From Gammaproteobacteria bacterium (lineage in GTDB: Bacteria; Pseudomonadota; Gammaproteobacteria; Pseudomonadales; Pseudohongiellaceae): DNA of 64,000 nucleotides. The DNA is taken from the NCBI GenBank assembly GCA_030654835.1, contig JAURWS010000013.1:1-64000 (forward strand), given 5' to 3'. How positions within the stretch are numbered: position 1 is the stretch's first letter; the number at the start of each line of letters is the position of its first letter. Positions 42,032 through 52,245 of this stretch are shown here, in pieces. The notes beneath the pieces are model-generated. The model was not told the origin of the DNA. It was given only the letters and a program-made list of their open reading frames with translations, and did not search any database. Both the position numbers and the translations under genes were made by a program.

Positions 42032-42081
42032 CATATTGATTATAATGCCTATTAGTAACAACCCTGAGAGTGAGCCAGCCG

Positions 42082-43062
42082 ATGTTTGAAATCCGCATGC
42101 TAAAGGCAGCGTCGCTTGCTGCCGTAGTGCTCTTGCTTGCAGCGTGTGCCAGTTCGCCTTCCGAACAGAGTTCCAGTGGAACTACGATGTCGGCCTCGGA
42201 TGCCTACCAGGCCAGCCGCTACAATATTCAGCAGGATCGTGGCCCCTCGCGTCAGATCGACCCGTCGCAGGTTCGTGAAATCATTCCGATGATCGAGCCG
42301 CGCACGCTGGCCGGGAACAAGAGCCCCTATACCGTCAATGGACTCACCTATCGTGTGATGCCTTCAGAGGAGGGGTATCGCGAACGCGGATTTGCGTCAT
42401 GGTACGGGGAGAAGTTTCACGGCCACAAGACCTCGAACGGTGAGATCTACGACATGTATCAGATCTCCGCAGCGCACAAGACCATGCCGATTCCCGGTTT
42501 CTTGCGGGTGACGAACCTGGAGAATGAGCGCAGCATCATCGTTAGAGTCAATGATCGCGGGCCGTTCCACAGTGATCGCGTGATCGACCTCTCTTATGCC
42601 GCTGCCTACATGCTGGGTTTCGACAACAAGGGGACCGCGATGGTGGAAGTGGAGGCGATTGTGCCGACGCTCGCCGGGCCGGGATCTCGTCCTGCTGGTA
42701 GTGCCGTGGCGACTTCTGCCGCCCGCACCGCTGCCGCTCCTGTCCGTGCGGCCATCGTTGAAGGCAGTGGTACTGGCAATGACAATGGCACTGGCACTGG
42801 CCGTGCAGGCGGTAGTGGAGCACAAGAACAATACCTGCAGGTGGGAGCCTTCTCCGACCTGCGTGCCGCCGAACAATTGTCGGCAAAGCTGCGTGACCTG
42901 ACATCAAGGCCGGTCTTTATCCGGTCTGTTGAGTCAGACGCTGCGAATCAAGCATTGCACCGCGTGCGCGTCGGGCCGATCCCGGATGCTGCCGAGGCAG
43001 CTCGCATAGCAGATACCGTGGTTGCCGCTGAATTGGGAAGACCCTACACTGTCCGCGACTGA
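42082..43062 (+). CDS. rlpA: Septal ring lipoprotein RlpA
   Basis: 326-aa lipoprotein. The lipobox LLLAAC ends the signal peptide (Cys near 22). A double-psi beta-barrel follows (about 90-185, ERGFASWYGEKFHGHKTSNGE, with D in RVNDRGPF), then a Thr/Gly/Asn-rich linker and a C-terminal SPOR domain (about 255-325, YLQVGAFSDLRAAEQLSAKL). In P. aeruginosa RlpA is a lytic transglycosylase for stem-less glycans. mltB is absent upstream. Confidence 0.93.
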   Translation: MFEIRMLKAASLAAVVLLLAACASSPSEQSSSGTTMSASDAYQASRYNIQQDRGPSRQIDPSQVREIIPMIEPRTLAGNKSPYTVNGLTYRVMPSEEGYRERGFASWYGEKFHGHKTSNGEIYDMYQISAAHKTMPIPGFLRVTNLENERSIIVRVNDRGPFHSDRVIDLSYAAAYMLGFDNKGTAMVEVEAIVPTLAGPGSRPAGSAVATSAARTAAAPVRAAIVEGSGTGNDNGTGTGRAGGSGAQEQYLQVGAFSDLRAAEQLSAKLRDLTSRPVFIRSVESDAANQALHRVRVGPIPDAAEAARIADTVVAAELGRPYTVRD

Positions 43063-43177
43063 TGATCAGATGCGTGGCGGACACTATTTTTTATCGCTGA
43101 GGATGGAAACAACGAATATGCAACAGAACTCTAGACAGCTCCCGGATACCCGCTTCAGCGAAGGAGTGCTCCAGCGT

Positions 43178-44377
43178 ATGGCGAACTCCAGTCGAGCAAT
43201 CGCACTTGCAGTGACGACCTTGTTTGTTCCCGCCGGCCTGGTGTCAGCGCAGCCGACGCTGAACGCGACGCCTGCTGCCAGCACTCAGGCCATCGTGCCG
43301 CGTCCGCCACAGATAGCCGCCAGCAGCTATATCCTACTGGATGCCCGGACCGGCAAGGTCATCGTGGAAGAGAATGCCGACGTGCAACTGCCGCCAGCCA
43401 GTCTCACCAAGATCATGACCGCCTATATCGCCGAGGTGGAGATCGACGGTGGCAGCATGAGCCTGGATGACGAGGTTCATATCAGTGAGAAGGCCTGGGC
43501 GACTCAGGGCTCCAAGATGTTCGTGGACGTCAACAGCAAGGTGCGCGTCGAGGATATTCTGCGCGGCATCATCATCCAGTCCGGTAATGACGCCAGCGTT
43601 GCGATGGCCGAGCATCTGGCTGGTAGCGAAGAGGCCTTTGCCGACATGATGAACCAGCACGCCGCGCGTCTGGGTATGACCAATACCCACTTCATGAATG
43701 CCAGCGGTCTGGACACCGAAGAAGCCTTCAACATCATGTCCGCCCGCGATTTGTCGACGCTGGCCAGAGCTACAATCAACGAACACCCTGATCATTACGG
43801 CATCTATTCCGAGCGTGAGTTCGCCTACAACGGCATCACTCAGCCCAATCGCAATACGCTGCTGTTTCGTGACACCACCATCGACGGCATGAAGACGGGC
43901 TGGACTACAGCTGCCGGCTATTGCCTGGTCGCCTCGGGAGAGCGTGATGGCATGCGCCTGATTTCGGTGGTGATGGGGACTGCAAGCGAGGATGCCCGTG
44001 CCGCTGAGAGCGCCAAGCTGATGACCTATGGTTTCCGCTTCTTCGAGACGCTCAAGCTGTACGATGCTAGCCAGGTGCTCGGCACCGCCAAGGTCTGGTC
44101 AGGCAAGGAAAATGCGGTAGATATTGGTATGACGGAAGAGCTTTTCATGACCATCCCGCGTGGTCGGGCTGCGGATCTGCAGGCGAGTCTGAGCCTGCAG
44201 GAAACCATCACTGCCCCGATCACCCCGGGCCAGGTGCTGGGCACTGTCGATATCACGCTCGATGGTGAGACGCTGTATCACGGCGACGCCATGGCGGTGC
44301 AGGCGGTCGAGAGAGCGGGATTGCTGAAGCGCCTGATCGATTTTCTCACGATGTTCTTCACCAACCTCTTCAGTTAG
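43178..44377 (+). CDS. dacC: D-alanyl-D-alanine carboxypeptidase (PBP5/6-like)
   Basis: 399-aa low-molecular-mass PBP. Motifs: SLTK in PPASLTKIMTAY, SGN in IIIQSGNDASVAMAEH and KTG in GMKTGWTTAAGYCL. The C-terminal PBP5-type domain ends in an amphipathic membrane anchor (LLKRLIDFLTMFFTNLFS). I chose the ATG at 43178: AAGGAG lies 11 bases upstream and the N-terminus then reads as a clean signal peptide ending GLVSA. The track's earlier starts add hydrophilic sequence before it. Confidence 0.93.
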   Translation: MANSSRAIALAVTTLFVPAGLVSAQPTLNATPAASTQAIVPRPPQIAASSYILLDARTGKVIVEENADVQLPPASLTKIMTAYIAEVEIDGGSMSLDDEVHISEKAWATQGSKMFVDVNSKVRVEDILRGIIIQSGNDASVAMAEHLAGSEEAFADMMNQHAARLGMTNTHFMNASGLDTEEAFNIMSARDLSTLARATINEHPDHYGIYSEREFAYNGITQPNRNTLLFRDTTIDGMKTGWTTAAGYCLVASGERDGMRLISVVMGTASEDARAAESAKLMTYGFRFFETLKLYDASQVLGTAKVWSGKENAVDIGMTEELFMTIPRGRAADLQASLSLQETITAPITPGQVLGTVDITLDGETLYHGDAMAVQAVERAGLLKRLIDFLTMFFTNLFS

Positions 44378-44388
44378 GCCATCCGAAT

Positions 44389-44658
44389 ATGTCGACTGTT
44401 GAAGCGCCCAAGATCGAGTTTCCCTGTGCCTACCCCATCAAGGTGATGGGGCTGGCAACGCCGCATTTCGAGAAGGAAATTGTCTCGGTCGTGAAACGCC
44501 ATGCTCCCGAGGTGAGAGAGGAGCATGTCAGCGTGCGTGTCAGCGGCAATGGCAATTATCTCGCGATCACTGTGGTGATCGAGGCCACTGGTCTGGAGCA
44601 GCTGACCGTCATGTTTGAAGATCTCAAGGCCCATACCAGCGTCAAGATGGTGCTATGA
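44389..44658 (+). CDS. ybeD: DUF493 family protein YbeD
   Basis: 89-aa small alpha/beta protein; the conserved start [21 protein letters not shown] identifies the family. It may be an ACT-like regulatory fold. It is conserved between dacC and lipB in gammaproteobacteria, and overlaps lipB by ATGA. Confidence 0.92.
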   Translation: MSTVEAPKIEFPCAYPIKVMGLATPHFEKEIVSVVKRHAPEVREEHVSVRVSGNGNYLAITVVIEATGLEQLTVMFEDLKAHTSVKMVL

Positions 44659-45428
44659 CTGCAGGCAATAGCGCGACCGCTGCCCTCGGTGGCGACTTCA
44701 CTCCCCGGGACGACCTCACACCCCTTGGCGATTCTCTCTCCGGCACTTCCGCAATGACCCAGGACGGCCCGTTGCTGATTCGTCATTTCGGTCTGCGGCC
44801 TGCTCAGGCGCTGGACTATGTCCCTGTCTGGGACGCCATGCGCCAGTTCACCACCAACCGTAACGATGAGACTCCTGATCAGATTTGGATGCTGACTCAT
44901 CAGCCTGTGTTTACGCAGGGACAGGCGGGCAAGCCGGAGCATTTGCTGAATACCGAAGATATCCCGGTAGTGCAGATCGATCGCGGGGGGCAGGTGACCT
45001 ACCATGGCCCGGGCCAACTGGTGGCCTATGTGTTGATTGATATCCGTCGCGCCGGTATTGGGGTGCGCGAGCTGGTAGAGGATATCGAGCAGGCTGTGAT
45101 CGACGTGCTGGCGCAGTTCGGCATCGTCGGCGAGAGCCAGCGAAAAGCTCCCGGGGTCTATGTAAACGGTGCTAAAATCGCCGCGCTCGGCTTGCGCGTC
45201 CGGCAGGGCTGCTCGTACCACGGTCTTAGTTTCAATGTCGACATGGATCTCTCACCCTTCCGCCGGATCAATCCCTGCGGCTACGAGGGCATGCCTGTGA
45301 CGCAGTTAAGGGACTTGTTGCCGCCCAACGCCGATGTCGGTGATCTGATGGAAAAAGCGGCTCGTATGCTCGGGGATGCGCTGAACATGCGTCTGGGCCA
45401 CAAGAGCACGGAATCAACCCGGCACTGA
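44655..45428 (+). CDS. lipB: Octanoyl-ACP:protein octanoyltransferase LipB
   Basis: 257-aa transferase that moves octanoate from ACP to lipoyl domains. Features: [39 protein letters not shown], the catalytic Lys in [12 protein letters not shown] and Cys in INPCGYEGM. The N-terminus is about 33 residues longer than usual; the ATG at 44754 ([13 protein letters not shown]) would give a normal 224 aa. The ATGA overlap with ybeD favours 44655, but this is unsettled. Confidence 0.93.
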   Translation: MTAGNSATAALGGDFTPRDDLTPLGDSLSGTSAMTQDGPLLIRHFGLRPAQALDYVPVWDAMRQFTTNRNDETPDQIWMLTHQPVFTQGQAGKPEHLLNTEDIPVVQIDRGGQVTYHGPGQLVAYVLIDIRRAGIGVRELVEDIEQAVIDVLAQFGIVGESQRKAPGVYVNGAKIAALGLRVRQGCSYHGLSFNVDMDLSPFRRINPCGYEGMPVTQLRDLLPPNADVGDLMEKAARMLGDALNMRLGHKSTESTRH

Positions 45429-45442
45429 TTTTTCGTTCAATT

Positions 45443-45484
45443 GTTTCCACAAGACCGTTTCCACAAGACCGTTTTCACAAGACA
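45443..45484. repeat. Tandem 14-base repeats, three copies
   Basis: GTTTCCACAAGACC twice exactly, then GTTTTCACAAGACA, filling most of the lipB-lipA gap and ending 23 bases before the lipA ATG. Copy number may vary between strains. Confidence 0.85.
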
Positions 45485-45507
45485 TCAGGAAGGTTTGCAG
45501 AGTCATT

Positions 45508-46470
45508 ATGTCCGATCAGCCAAGACGCAACGTATTGATAGAAGGGGAAAAGCTGCGAGGCGCCGAGAAAGTGGCGCGCATACCTGTCAAGGTCATCCCC
45601 ACCGTGGACCTTCTGAAGAAGCCGGACTGGATCCGCGTCAAGATCCCAGCCTCCCCGAAGATCAACAGCATCAAGGAAAAGCTGCGCAAGCACAAACTCG
45701 CATCGGTTTGCGAAGAAGCCTCCTGCCCGAATCTGGGGGAGTGCTTCAGCAACGGCACCGCCACCTTCATGATCATGGGCGAGATCTGCACGCGTCGCTG
45801 TCCGTTCTGCGATGTGGCGCATGGCAAGCCGAAACCGCTCTATGAAAATGAGCCTCTGGAACTCGCCGAAGCGATTGCCGAGATGGGACTGAGCTACGTC
45901 GTCGTCACCTCCGTAGACCGTGATGATCTCAAGGACAGTGGAGCCCAGCACTTCGCCAATTGCATCACGGAAGTGCGTCGTTTGAACCCCGAGATTCAGA
46001 TCGAGGTGCTGGTGCCGGACTTCCGGGGCCGCATGGAGATCGCACTGGATATTCTCGAGAAGACGCCACCGCACGTGTTCAATCACAATCTGGAAACAGT
46101 GCCACGCCTTTACCGTCAGGCTCGACCTGGCGCCGATTACAAGTGGTCCCTGGCACTGTTGAAAGGATACAAGGAGCGAGTGCCATCGGTCATGACCAAA
46201 TCAGGACTCATGCTGGGGCTGGGAGAAACCAAGGAAGAGGTCATGGAGGTCATGCGTGATCTGAAAGAGCACAACGTCGATATGGTCACGCTGGGGCAGT
46301 ATCTGCAGCCAAGCCGCAACCATCTGGCGGTCAGCCGTTTTGTGCATCCGGATGAGTTCGAGGAATTGCGAGTCTTCGGAGAGGCGTTGGGATTCGCGCA
46401 TGTGGCCAGCGGGCCGCTGGTGCGCTCGTCCTATCACGCCGACAAACAGGCTCGTGGTGAGGCCGTCTGA
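45508..46470 (+). CDS. lipA: Lipoyl synthase
   Basis: 320-aa radical-SAM enzyme that inserts sulfur into octanoyl groups. The auxiliary cluster cysteines are in [12 protein letters not shown] and the SAM cluster in CTRRCPFC; the closing RSSYHAD motif supplies the serine ligand. Length and motifs are standard. It completes the protein-lipoylation pair with lipB. Confidence 0.98.
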   Translation: MSDQPRRNVLIEGEKLRGAEKVARIPVKVIPTVDLLKKPDWIRVKIPASPKINSIKEKLRKHKLASVCEEASCPNLGECFSNGTATFMIMGEICTRRCPFCDVAHGKPKPLYENEPLELAEAIAEMGLSYVVVTSVDRDDLKDSGAQHFANCITEVRRLNPEIQIEVLVPDFRGRMEIALDILEKTPPHVFNHNLETVPRLYRQARPGADYKWSLALLKGYKERVPSVMTKSGLMLGLGETKEEVMEVMRDLKEHNVDMVTLGQYLQPSRNHLAVSRFVHPDEFEELRVFGEALGFAHVASGPLVRSSYHADKQARGEAV

Positions 46471-46558
46471 CCTCGGTTCTGAGGCCTGCGCAGTCGAGAG
46501 TTTTTCAGTTTAGAATGAGGCCCCTCCAGTAGGGGTAAAACAGGATTCAGGAGTGGTC

Positions 46559-47533
46559 ATGGCAGTTATCAGGAAGCAGTCTTCACGTGCGTCGGGTCGG
46601 GCGCTGTTCAGAATAGGGCAGGTGCTGGTGCTTATGTTGGCACTGGTGGGAACCGCCGCGCAAGCCAACACCATTGTGCGGGTCAGCACTACGTATGGTG
46701 ATTTTTCGATCGAGTTGTTCGATACCGTCACGCCGGTGACAGTGAGCAATTTTCTGAATTACGTGAATCGTGGCACCTTCAATGGCAGCTATTTTCACCG
46801 CCTCGAACAGAGCTTTGTGCTGCAGGGGGGCGGATACCGCTTTCAGCCCTTCGTTGGACCGATAGCCTTGCAGCAGGATCCGCCCATCGTCAACGAGTAC
46901 AGTGTGTCCAATACCCGAGGCACAGTCGCCATGGCCAAGCTGGGCGATGATCCTAACAGCGCGACCAACCAGTGGTTTGTGAATCTGGCTGACAACAGCG
47001 CCAACCTCGATACTCAGAATGGAGGCTTCACCGCCTTTGGTCGAGTGCTGGGCAATGGCATGAATGTGCTCGATAGCATCAATACCCAGGCCGGCGTCTA
47101 CAGCCTTGGGCAGACACACACACAGCTTCCTCTGGCCAATTACGAAGCGTTTACAGTGGTCAAGGCGTCGAACTTCATCACCATGACGACCCAGGTGGTA
47201 CAGCGTTATAGTGAGGCGCTGGCGGTGTTTGAATCGCAGTCAGGCAAGTTGATGCTGACGATCGATGGCGGGGAGACACTCGGTGTCTACAGTGTTCATA
47301 TGTCATTGCTCACGGATCGTCCCGGCGTGGTTCTGCGTCTGAATCCTGACACCATGATCACGTTGGCAATCAAGCCAGTGGGGGCGGCGACGTTTACTGC
47401 CGCAGACAACAAGTTGCGCATCCCGTCGCTGGAAGTGAACAACAACGGCAATGTCTCCGTTTACAAGAATGTAGTGTTCGGGTTGAGCAACGCGCAAGCC
47501 TGGGAATTCACCCTGGAATCGTTCGAGCAGTAA
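46559..47533 (+). CDS. Secreted cyclophilin-type peptidyl-prolyl isomerase with C-terminal extension
   Basis: 324-aa periplasmic protein. Signal peptide (about 1-37, ending AQANT) and a cyclophilin domain (about 40-205: YGDFSIELFDTVTPVTVSNF, YFHRLEQSFVLQGGGY, SATNQWFVNLADNS). Active-site Arg in FHRL and the later Gln are kept. About 120 residues after it (VVQRYSEALAVFESQ...) match no domain I know. CAGGAG supports the ATG at 46559. Confidence 0.88.
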   Translation: MAVIRKQSSRASGRALFRIGQVLVLMLALVGTAAQANTIVRVSTTYGDFSIELFDTVTPVTVSNFLNYVNRGTFNGSYFHRLEQSFVLQGGGYRFQPFVGPIALQQDPPIVNEYSVSNTRGTVAMAKLGDDPNSATNQWFVNLADNSANLDTQNGGFTAFGRVLGNGMNVLDSINTQAGVYSLGQTHTQLPLANYEAFTVVKASNFITMTTQVVQRYSEALAVFESQSGKLMLTIDGGETLGVYSVHMSLLTDRPGVVLRLNPDTMITLAIKPVGAATFTAADNKLRIPSLEVNNNGNVSVYKNVVFGLSNAQAWEFTLESFEQ

Positions 47534-47564
47534 AAGCTGCGCGGCGATTGTGTCGGAGCCGCTG

Positions 47565-48737
47565 TCAGGCGTTCTGCAAGACCTGACAGAAGCGCTCAAT
47601 TTCTTCCTCTGTGTTGAAGTAGTGCACAGAGGCTCGGTTGATATCCCCCAGCCCTCTGCGTGGCAGATCCAACAGGTTGCCACTCACCCGCGTGACAGAG
47701 GTGTTGACGCCGCTCTCACGCAGGCGTCGCTGCAAAGACTCCGCATTCTCGCCGCCCTTGCTGAAGGTCACGATGCCGCTCAGTGAAGAACCTGATTCGT
47801 GTACCTGAATGTCTGGCAGTCTGCGCAGCTGATTGCGAAATGTGGCCGCCAGTTCGCTCACCCTTTGTTCGATGTTATGCATGCCGAGCGCTGTCGCATA
47901 ATCTGCGGCAGCCCCCAAGGCAATCTTGCCTGCCACACTGCATTCCCAGCTCTCAAAGCGTCGAGCATCGTCACGAAATTTGTATTGATTCTCGGCCGTC
48001 CAGCGGGCGGAGTGAAAATCGATCCGGTCTGGTTGCAGTCTCGCCAGCGCTTCGCGACGGACGTACAGGAAGCCGGTGCCACGTGGACCACGCAGATACT
48101 TGCGTCCGGTGCCGGTCAGCATGTCGCAGCCGAGTGCAGCGACATCCAGATCGATTTGTCCTGCAGACTGACACGCATCCAGCAAATAGAGAATGTCGTG
48201 CGCCTTGGCGAGTCGTCCCACTTCGGCGGCCGGATGGATGACTCCGCTCTGGCTGGGGACATGCGTCAACGCGATCAGCCCGACATCGTCGTTGATCGCT
48301 TCTGCAAGGCGATCCAGGCAGATGCAGCCGTGCTCGTCATTCGGAATCACGTCGACGTGCAGACCCTTCAAGCGAGCCATCTGCAGGAACGCCAGATAGT
48401 TGCTCGCGTATTCGGATTGCCCGGTCAAAATGCGCTGGCCAGGCTGCAGCGCAATGGCATGAAACGCGGCGTTCCAGGCATGAGTGGCGCTCTCTGCGTA
48501 GGCGATCTCATCGGGCTGACAATGCAACAGATGCGCAAAGGCGCTGTAAAAATTTTCGACTGCCGCCGCTTGCTGTTGGGCCGCTTCATAACCACCAATG
48601 CGTTGTTCCAGCGTCAGGTGTTGCAACAGACGCTGATGAACGGGCTGAGGTGAAAGTGATGCACCGGCATTATTGAAATGAATCAATTCGCTGCACGCCG
48701 GTGTGTGTTGTCTGATTTCTGCAATATTCATTGGCAT
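47565..48737 (-). CDS. Class V aminotransferase (cysteine desulfurase-like)
   Basis: 390-aa PLP enzyme. FNNAGASLSPQPVHQ near the start, the PLP-contacting LLDACQSAGQIDLDV and the Lys in MLTGTGRKYLRGPRGTGFLYV. No cysteine loop typical of NifS/SufS is obvious, so an epimerase or aminotransferase of the isopenicillin-N-epimerase-like group is as likely. The ATG at 48737 removes a 52-aa extension that overlaps the divergent promoter. Confidence 0.85.
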   Translation of the reverse strand: MPMNIAEIRQHTPACSELIHFNNAGASLSPQPVHQRLLQHLTLEQRIGGYEAAQQQAAAVENFYSAFAHLLHCQPDEIAYAESATHAWNAAFHAIALQPGQRILTGQSEYASNYLAFLQMARLKGLHVDVIPNDEHGCICLDRLAEAINDDVGLIALTHVPSQSGVIHPAAEVGRLAKAHDILYLLDACQSAGQIDLDVAALGCDMLTGTGRKYLRGPRGTGFLYVRREALARLQPDRIDFHSARWTAENQYKFRDDARRFESWECSVAGKIALGAAADYATALGMHNIEQRVSELAATFRNQLRRLPDIQVHESGSSLSGIVTFSKGGENAESLQRRLRESGVNTSVTRVSGNLLDLPRRGLGDINRASVHYFNTEEEIERFCQVLQNA

Positions 48738-48885
48738 GTCAGTGATTCCTCGGAAATTGTGGCTTGTCCCCATTGCTTGCATAAGAAAAATGCCTTCTGT
48801 ACATTGCCGTGGCGATGCGCAGGTCAAGCGCTCGGAAAATTGCTCGTTTTCAGCACTATACCCTGACGAAACTGGAGAAAACACT

Positions 48886-49509
48886 ATGCTCAAGATCTAT
48901 GGAGGCAGCACCTACAACGCCACGAAAGTGTTGTTTACCGCCGAAGAGCTGGAGGTTCCCTGCGAATATGTGCATCTGAATTTTGTAAAGGGCGAGCACA
49001 AGAGCCCGGAACACCTGGCACGTCATCCTTTGGGCAAGGTGCCAGCCATTGAACATAACGGGCACTTCCTGTTCGAGAGTGCCTCGCTCTGTCGCTACCT
49101 TGCCAATATCAGCGACAAGCGACTGTATTCTGCTGATCCTCTGCGGGCGGCGGAGATCGATCAAATGGTGGACATGATCTGCCATCACGTCGGACGCTGG
49201 CTGGGTGTCTACTTTTATCAAGAGGTCGTGCTCAAGAAGTATTACAACAAGCAGCCGGATGACAAGGCGCTGACAGAGGCCAAAGGCTTCCTGGATCAGG
49301 TACTGCCTTACATCGACAAGCTGCTGAGTTCGACTCGATTCTTGTGTGGCGATCAGCTCACACTCGCAGACACGATTGCTCTGCCGTACTTCCACGCTCA
49401 GGAAGTTACCTCGTTGAGTGTCGATGCGTATCCCTCCATTCAGCGCTGGCATGAAGAGATGAAGGCGCGGCCGGCGTTCCTGAGAACTCTGGCGCGCATG
49501 CCCCACTGA
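48886..49509 (+). CDS. Glutathione S-transferase family protein
   Basis: 207-aa protein. Thioredoxin-like N-terminal domain (1-78: MLKIYGGSTYNATKVLFTAEEL, HPLGKVPAIEHNGHFLFESASLCRYL) and a helical C-terminal domain. The glutathione-contacting VPAI and ES residues are present. It probably detoxifies electrophiles; substrate unknown. It is divergent from the class V aminotransferase. Confidence 0.9.
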   Translation: MLKIYGGSTYNATKVLFTAEELEVPCEYVHLNFVKGEHKSPEHLARHPLGKVPAIEHNGHFLFESASLCRYLANISDKRLYSADPLRAAEIDQMVDMICHHVGRWLGVYFYQEVVLKKYYNKQPDDKALTEAKGFLDQVLPYIDKLLSSTRFLCGDQLTLADTIALPYFHAQEVTSLSVDAYPSIQRWHEEMKARPAFLRTLARMPH

Positions 49510-49521
49510 GTCGGCGGCATC

Positions 49522-50853
49522 GTGGGCTTTCCTGTTTTGAATGCCACGGGCAGCAACCCGGTATTGGTCGTCGGCGCTGGGCCGGCCGGGTTGATGGCCG
49601 CCGAGCAGCTGACCAAGGCCGGTATTGCGGTGCATGTGTGTGATGCCATGCCGTCCGTGGGAAGAAAATTTCTGCGCGCTGGCATCGGTGGTCTCAATCT
49701 GACCCACGCGGAAGATGCGCAGAGTTTTCACTCCCGTTATTCACACTCGCAGAGTGACGTCGTTGGCGCAGACGGAAAGGGAGTGGAAACGGTATCGTCC
49801 TGGTTACAGGATTTCGATGCTGACGCACTGCGACACTGGGCGCAACAGCTAGGTGTCGAGACTTTTGTAGGCAGCTCCGGCCGGGTATTTCCCGTGGGGC
49901 TGAAGGCGGCGCCGCTGCTAAGAGCCTGGTTGCACAGATTGCGGGAACAGGGCTGTGTGCTGCATACCCGCTGGCGCTGGCTGGGCTTTGCCAAAGCGCC
50001 CTCCGCCGCAGCGCAAGCCAGAGCTTCTTATACCCTTCTCTTCGAGACTCCCGAGGGAGCGCAAAAAGTGTCTGCCCAGGTGGTGATATTCGCCCTCGGT
50101 GGTGGCAGCTGGGCGCGTCTTGGTAGCGACGGACGCTGGCTTCCTGTGCTTGCGCGCGCAGGCGTAGCCTGTGCTCCGCTCAAGCCAGCCAATTGTGGTT
50201 TTGATTATGCCTGGAGTGCGCGCCTGCTGGAGCAGTTTGCGGGCAGCCCGCTGAAACCTGTGGGGCTGACCGTTCAGGATGCGCGTGGTCAGATTGTCTT
50301 TTCCCGCAAAGGCGAGGCCCTTGTCAGTCGGCATGGCATTCAGGGTAGTCTCATCTATGCGGCGTCTCGTTACATTCGCGATCTGATTGATCGTGAAGGA
50401 GAGGCGCGCATCTACTGGGATTTGCTGCCGGACCGCACGCTGGCACAGGCGCAGGCCGCTCTGCGCACGCCTCGTGGCAAGGACTCTCTGAGCAACTGGT
50501 TACGCAAACGGCTGGGGCTGGAAGGTGTGCGGCTGAGCCTCTTTCACGAACTGGCGGGCAAATCAGGCAGTGATGCTGAGCAACTGGCTGCATTGCTCAA
50601 ACAGCTTCCGCAATCATTGCATCAGGCCCGGCCGATCGATGAGGCGATCTCGACCGCAGGCGGGGTATTGCTCAATGCGCTCGATGACCAGTTGATGAGT
50701 GTTGTGAATCCGGGGATATTCTTTGCAGGTGAGATGCTTGACTGGGAAGCGCCCACGGGTGGCTATCTGCTGAACGCCTGCTTCGCTAGTGGGCTTCGCG
50801 CGGGGCAGGGAGCAGTCGCCTGGCTGCAGGCAACGGGAAAGCCACTGGACTGA
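49522..50853 (+). CDS. FAD-dependent flavoprotein (TIGR03862/HI0933-like)
   Basis: 443-aa protein with dinucleotide-binding VLVVGAGPAGLMAAEQLTKAG (about 14-34), GRKFLRAGIGGLNLTHAED, and the C-terminal STAGGVLLNALDDQLMSVVNPGIFFAGEMLDWEAPTGGYLLNACFASG that closes the FAD site. Oxidoreductase of unknown substrate. It starts 12 bases after the GST gene, so the two are probably co-transcribed. Confidence 0.88.
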   Translation: MGFPVLNATGSNPVLVVGAGPAGLMAAEQLTKAGIAVHVCDAMPSVGRKFLRAGIGGLNLTHAEDAQSFHSRYSHSQSDVVGADGKGVETVSSWLQDFDADALRHWAQQLGVETFVGSSGRVFPVGLKAAPLLRAWLHRLREQGCVLHTRWRWLGFAKAPSAAAQARASYTLLFETPEGAQKVSAQVVIFALGGGSWARLGSDGRWLPVLARAGVACAPLKPANCGFDYAWSARLLEQFAGSPLKPVGLTVQDARGQIVFSRKGEALVSRHGIQGSLIYAASRYIRDLIDREGEARIYWDLLPDRTLAQAQAALRTPRGKDSLSNWLRKRLGLEGVRLSLFHELAGKSGSDAEQLAALLKQLPQSLHQARPIDEAISTAGGVLLNALDDQLMSVVNPGIFFAGEMLDWEAPTGGYLLNACFASGLRAGQGAVAWLQATGKPLD

Positions 50854-50862
50854 GTTGCGCGG

Positions 50863-52245
50863 TCAAGCCAATACGTGGAAGTAGACGTATTGCGCGCTGA
50901 TGTCCTGGCGAATCTGGAACCCGATCTCGCGCAGATCAATGCAATTGAACAGTGCCTTGTACTCGATCTTCAAAGAGTTGTAGATCACTTCCTGGACAAT
51001 GAGGATGTTGTAGTGCGACAGCCCCGATTCCAGCGCCTTGTCATGAATGAGTTTTTCGATGACCGGGTGTTTGCGGATTTCCTCGTAGCGATAGGCCTGA
51101 ATCAGCGCCTCACCGAAGAGATCATAAGACTTGATGCCACTGCTCTGGAACGTCCCCTGCACTGAATTGAATGCCAGCCCCATGACTCCCTTGATAGGGG
51201 TGCCATAACCGAAGCGTCGGACCTCCTCGTTGAACTCTCTGAACATCATAAGTGCCGTGGCGATCGCGTGGTCCGCCAACAGATTGGGGTCGTCCGCCAG
51301 AAACGGATAGCCAATGGAGCTGATGAATCCGTCGCCGGTTTCCTTGAGTCTGAATGCCCTCGACTTCAACGGGTTGTGCTGATATCCCAGCATGCAGATC
51401 TGAAAAAAATTGCGGAACACGTCGAGGAAAAATGACTTGGTGCGCTCGTGCTTGATCTCGCTGGAGCGCTGCACGTCAAACACATTGATGATGGCGCGCC
51501 CCTTCTCGACAGGCATGGTGTCTTCAAGCTCGTCGCCTGCCTTGATCATTTCCAGCTGGTGCGGATACACGAGCTTCGAGAGCTGGTTGTAGAGATGCTG
51601 TCGCGTATCGGCATCAATGGAGCGGTAGTAGAAGCGAATCTGCACGCGTGCGAAAAACATCCAGCTGAAGATCGTGCCGGCCAGAAATCCCTGAATGACC
51701 TGCACGGCATTGGTCGCCAGATATGGCGGGCTGATCAAAAAGATGAGCATCACCATGATGAGAGTAAACAAGATATTGCGCAGAAATGTCGTTCTGTATG
51801 ACGTGTGGTAGGAGAACGCCGTTGTCATCAACAATGTGAAGTTGATCTGACCGGACGGTGCAAGAAAGATCGCTGACTGTTGATCGATCACCATTCCCGG
51901 TTCAAATACAAAGCGCAGTGTCAGGCAGAAGCCCAACAAGACCGTCAAGCTGGCGAGGTCGAGCACCACCCTTGAATATTTCTCGATGCGAGAATTCAGC
52001 AATGATGCAATCGGAAACAGGAAGATCAGCAGAATTGGAACTGCATAGGCGAACAGCGCCTGAAATGCCAGGGGATTGTCGTTGCCGGAACGTGTCATGT
52101 AGGTCATGACAGAGGAGACGGCCAGAAGGATGGCCGCAGATTTTCCGGGCCAACTTGTCAGCGCCTGGGACGCATCGTCCCGTAATTCATCCCTGAACTC
52201 CTTGATGTGCTCTCTGCAATAGGCCGAATACTTATCTGAGTTCAT
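50863..52245 (-). CDS. Membrane protein with class III nucleotide cyclase-like domain
   Basis: 460-aa protein. Five or six membrane segments lie in residues 33-200, then a cytoplasmic cyclase-like domain (about 245-455). Metal-binding Asp257 (INVFDVQRSS) and the LKETGDGFISS motif with Asp305 match class III cyclases. In the next motif, however, DLFGEALIQAYRYEE keeps the Arg but has Ile where the transition-state Asn belongs. It may be inactive, weak, or a ligand sensor. Its neighbour at 52789 is divergent. Confidence 0.75.
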   Translation of the reverse strand: MNSDKYSAYCREHIKEFRDELRDDASQALTSWPGKSAAILLAVSSVMTYMTRSGNDNPLAFQALFAYAVPILLIFLFPIASLLNSRIEKYSRVVLDLASLTVLLGFCLTLRFVFEPGMVIDQQSAIFLAPSGQINFTLLMTTAFSYHTSYRTTFLRNILFTLIMVMLIFLISPPYLATNAVQVIQGFLAGTIFSWMFFARVQIRFYYRSIDADTRQHLYNQLSKLVYPHQLEMIKAGDELEDTMPVEKGRAIINVFDVQRSSEIKHERTKSFFLDVFRNFFQICMLGYQHNPLKSRAFRLKETGDGFISSIGYPFLADDPNLLADHAIATALMMFREFNEEVRRFGYGTPIKGVMGLAFNSVQGTFQSSGIKSYDLFGEALIQAYRYEEIRKHPVIEKLIHDKALESGLSHYNILIVQEVIYNSLKIEYKALFNCIDLREIGFQIRQDISAQYVYFHVLA

